Shown here one piece after another: positions 63,965-64,000 of a stretch of 64,000 nucleotides of DNA; the first letter of the stretch is position 1; the number at the start of each line of letters is the position of its first letter. Source of the DNA: Tepidibacter mesophilus (GTDB lineage Bacteria; Bacillota; Clostridia; Peptostreptococcales; Peptostreptococcaceae); assembly GCF_002724055.1 (NCBI RefSeq), contig NZ_BDQY01000011.1, positions 34,536 to 98,535 of the forward strand, in the 5' to 3' direction. The position numbers and the translations under genes are program-made. Under the pieces are notes generated by a model. The model ran no database searches. It was not told where the DNA came from and saw only the letters and a list, made by a program, of their open reading frames with translations.

Positions 63965-64000
63965 TGGTGGGCTCAACAGGGCTCGAACCTGTGACCCCCT
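63965..64000 (-). tRNA. Partial tRNA, 3' part (possibly tRNA-Val)
   Basis: CCA end, acceptor 3' strand and T-arm (AGGTTCGAGCCCT) are present; the anticodon lies off the right edge. The acceptor and variable loop resemble tRNA-Val, a weak guess. Confidence 0.8.

Noticed and set aside
1..64000. CRISPR array
   Set aside because: No run of regularly spaced identical repeats was seen; the dispersed repeats are far apart and no cas genes are present.

Overview
The window is from a low-GC, spore-forming, flagellated, amino-acid-fermenting Firmicute, most likely Peptostreptococcaceae (Clostridioides/Tepidibacter-like). Support: sporulation genes (spoIID, spoIIQ, spoIIID, yyaC), a flagellar hook/rod set, ferredoxin-linked 2-oxoacid oxidoreductase with phosphotransbutyrylase and butyrate kinases, strong AGGAGG ribosome binding sites, and a gene order (cdaA-ybbR-buk-ptb-buk-vor operon-glmM-glmS; ywmB-murA-spoIID-spoIIQ-spoIIID-mbl) like that of C. 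difficile relatives. The genus is an inference.

Layout. 1-4.5 kb: late flagellar operon flgM-flgN-flgK-flgL-fliW (minus strand) behind a sigma-D-type promoter. 4.5-9.5 kb: yvyF, comFC, recD2, and metK under a SAM-I riboswitch. 9.5-16.6 kb: membrane protein, a frameshifted ttcA-like gene, a secreted phosphodiester glycosidase, then an IStron (group I intron plus tnpB plus omega-RNA end) inserted exactly in the start codon of yyaC. 16.7-25.3 kb: fabZ, rod genes flgF/flgG/flgJ, mbl, spoIIID, spoIIQ, spoIID, murA, ywmB. 25.4-36 kb: accessory genes (GH26 glycosidase, methyltransferase, chemoreceptor, HD-GYP, a GGDEF gene with a perfect Fur box, WYL regulator with a DJ-1 protein). 36-41.3 kb: clostripain-type protease, a Tn7-like tnsA relic with candidate end repeats, an overlooked 57-aa gene, and a three-gene operon behind a ykkC-type riboswitch. 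41.3-47.4 kb: histidine kinase, two response regulators, TrkA, TrkA and TrkH under a c-di-AMP (ydaO) riboswitch. 47.6-49.5 kb: corA pseudogene facing an intact corA, and another broken ORF. 49.7-53.2 kb: glmS with its ribozyme, and glmM. 53.4-63.2 kb: yitT, vor/kor operon, a P-loop protein, buk-ptb-buk, cdaR, cdaA. 63.4-64 kb: a cluster of at least six tRNA genes.

Connections. CdaA makes c-di-AMP at one end of the window and the ydaO riboswitch that should sense it controls the Trk potassium operon 15 kb away. VOR-type oxidoreductase, Ptb and Buk form a plausible 2-oxoacid to acyl-CoA to acyl-phosphate to acid plus ATP route. GlmS and GlmM feed UDP-GlcNAc, the substrate of MurA.

The most interesting item is the IStron. 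Its predicted internal guide pairs with both yyaC exons at 9 of 10 positions, and exact splicing would rebuild an ATG from A-T on one side and G on the other. Two dispersed non-coding repeat families (about 210 bp and about 125 bp) also recur across the window.
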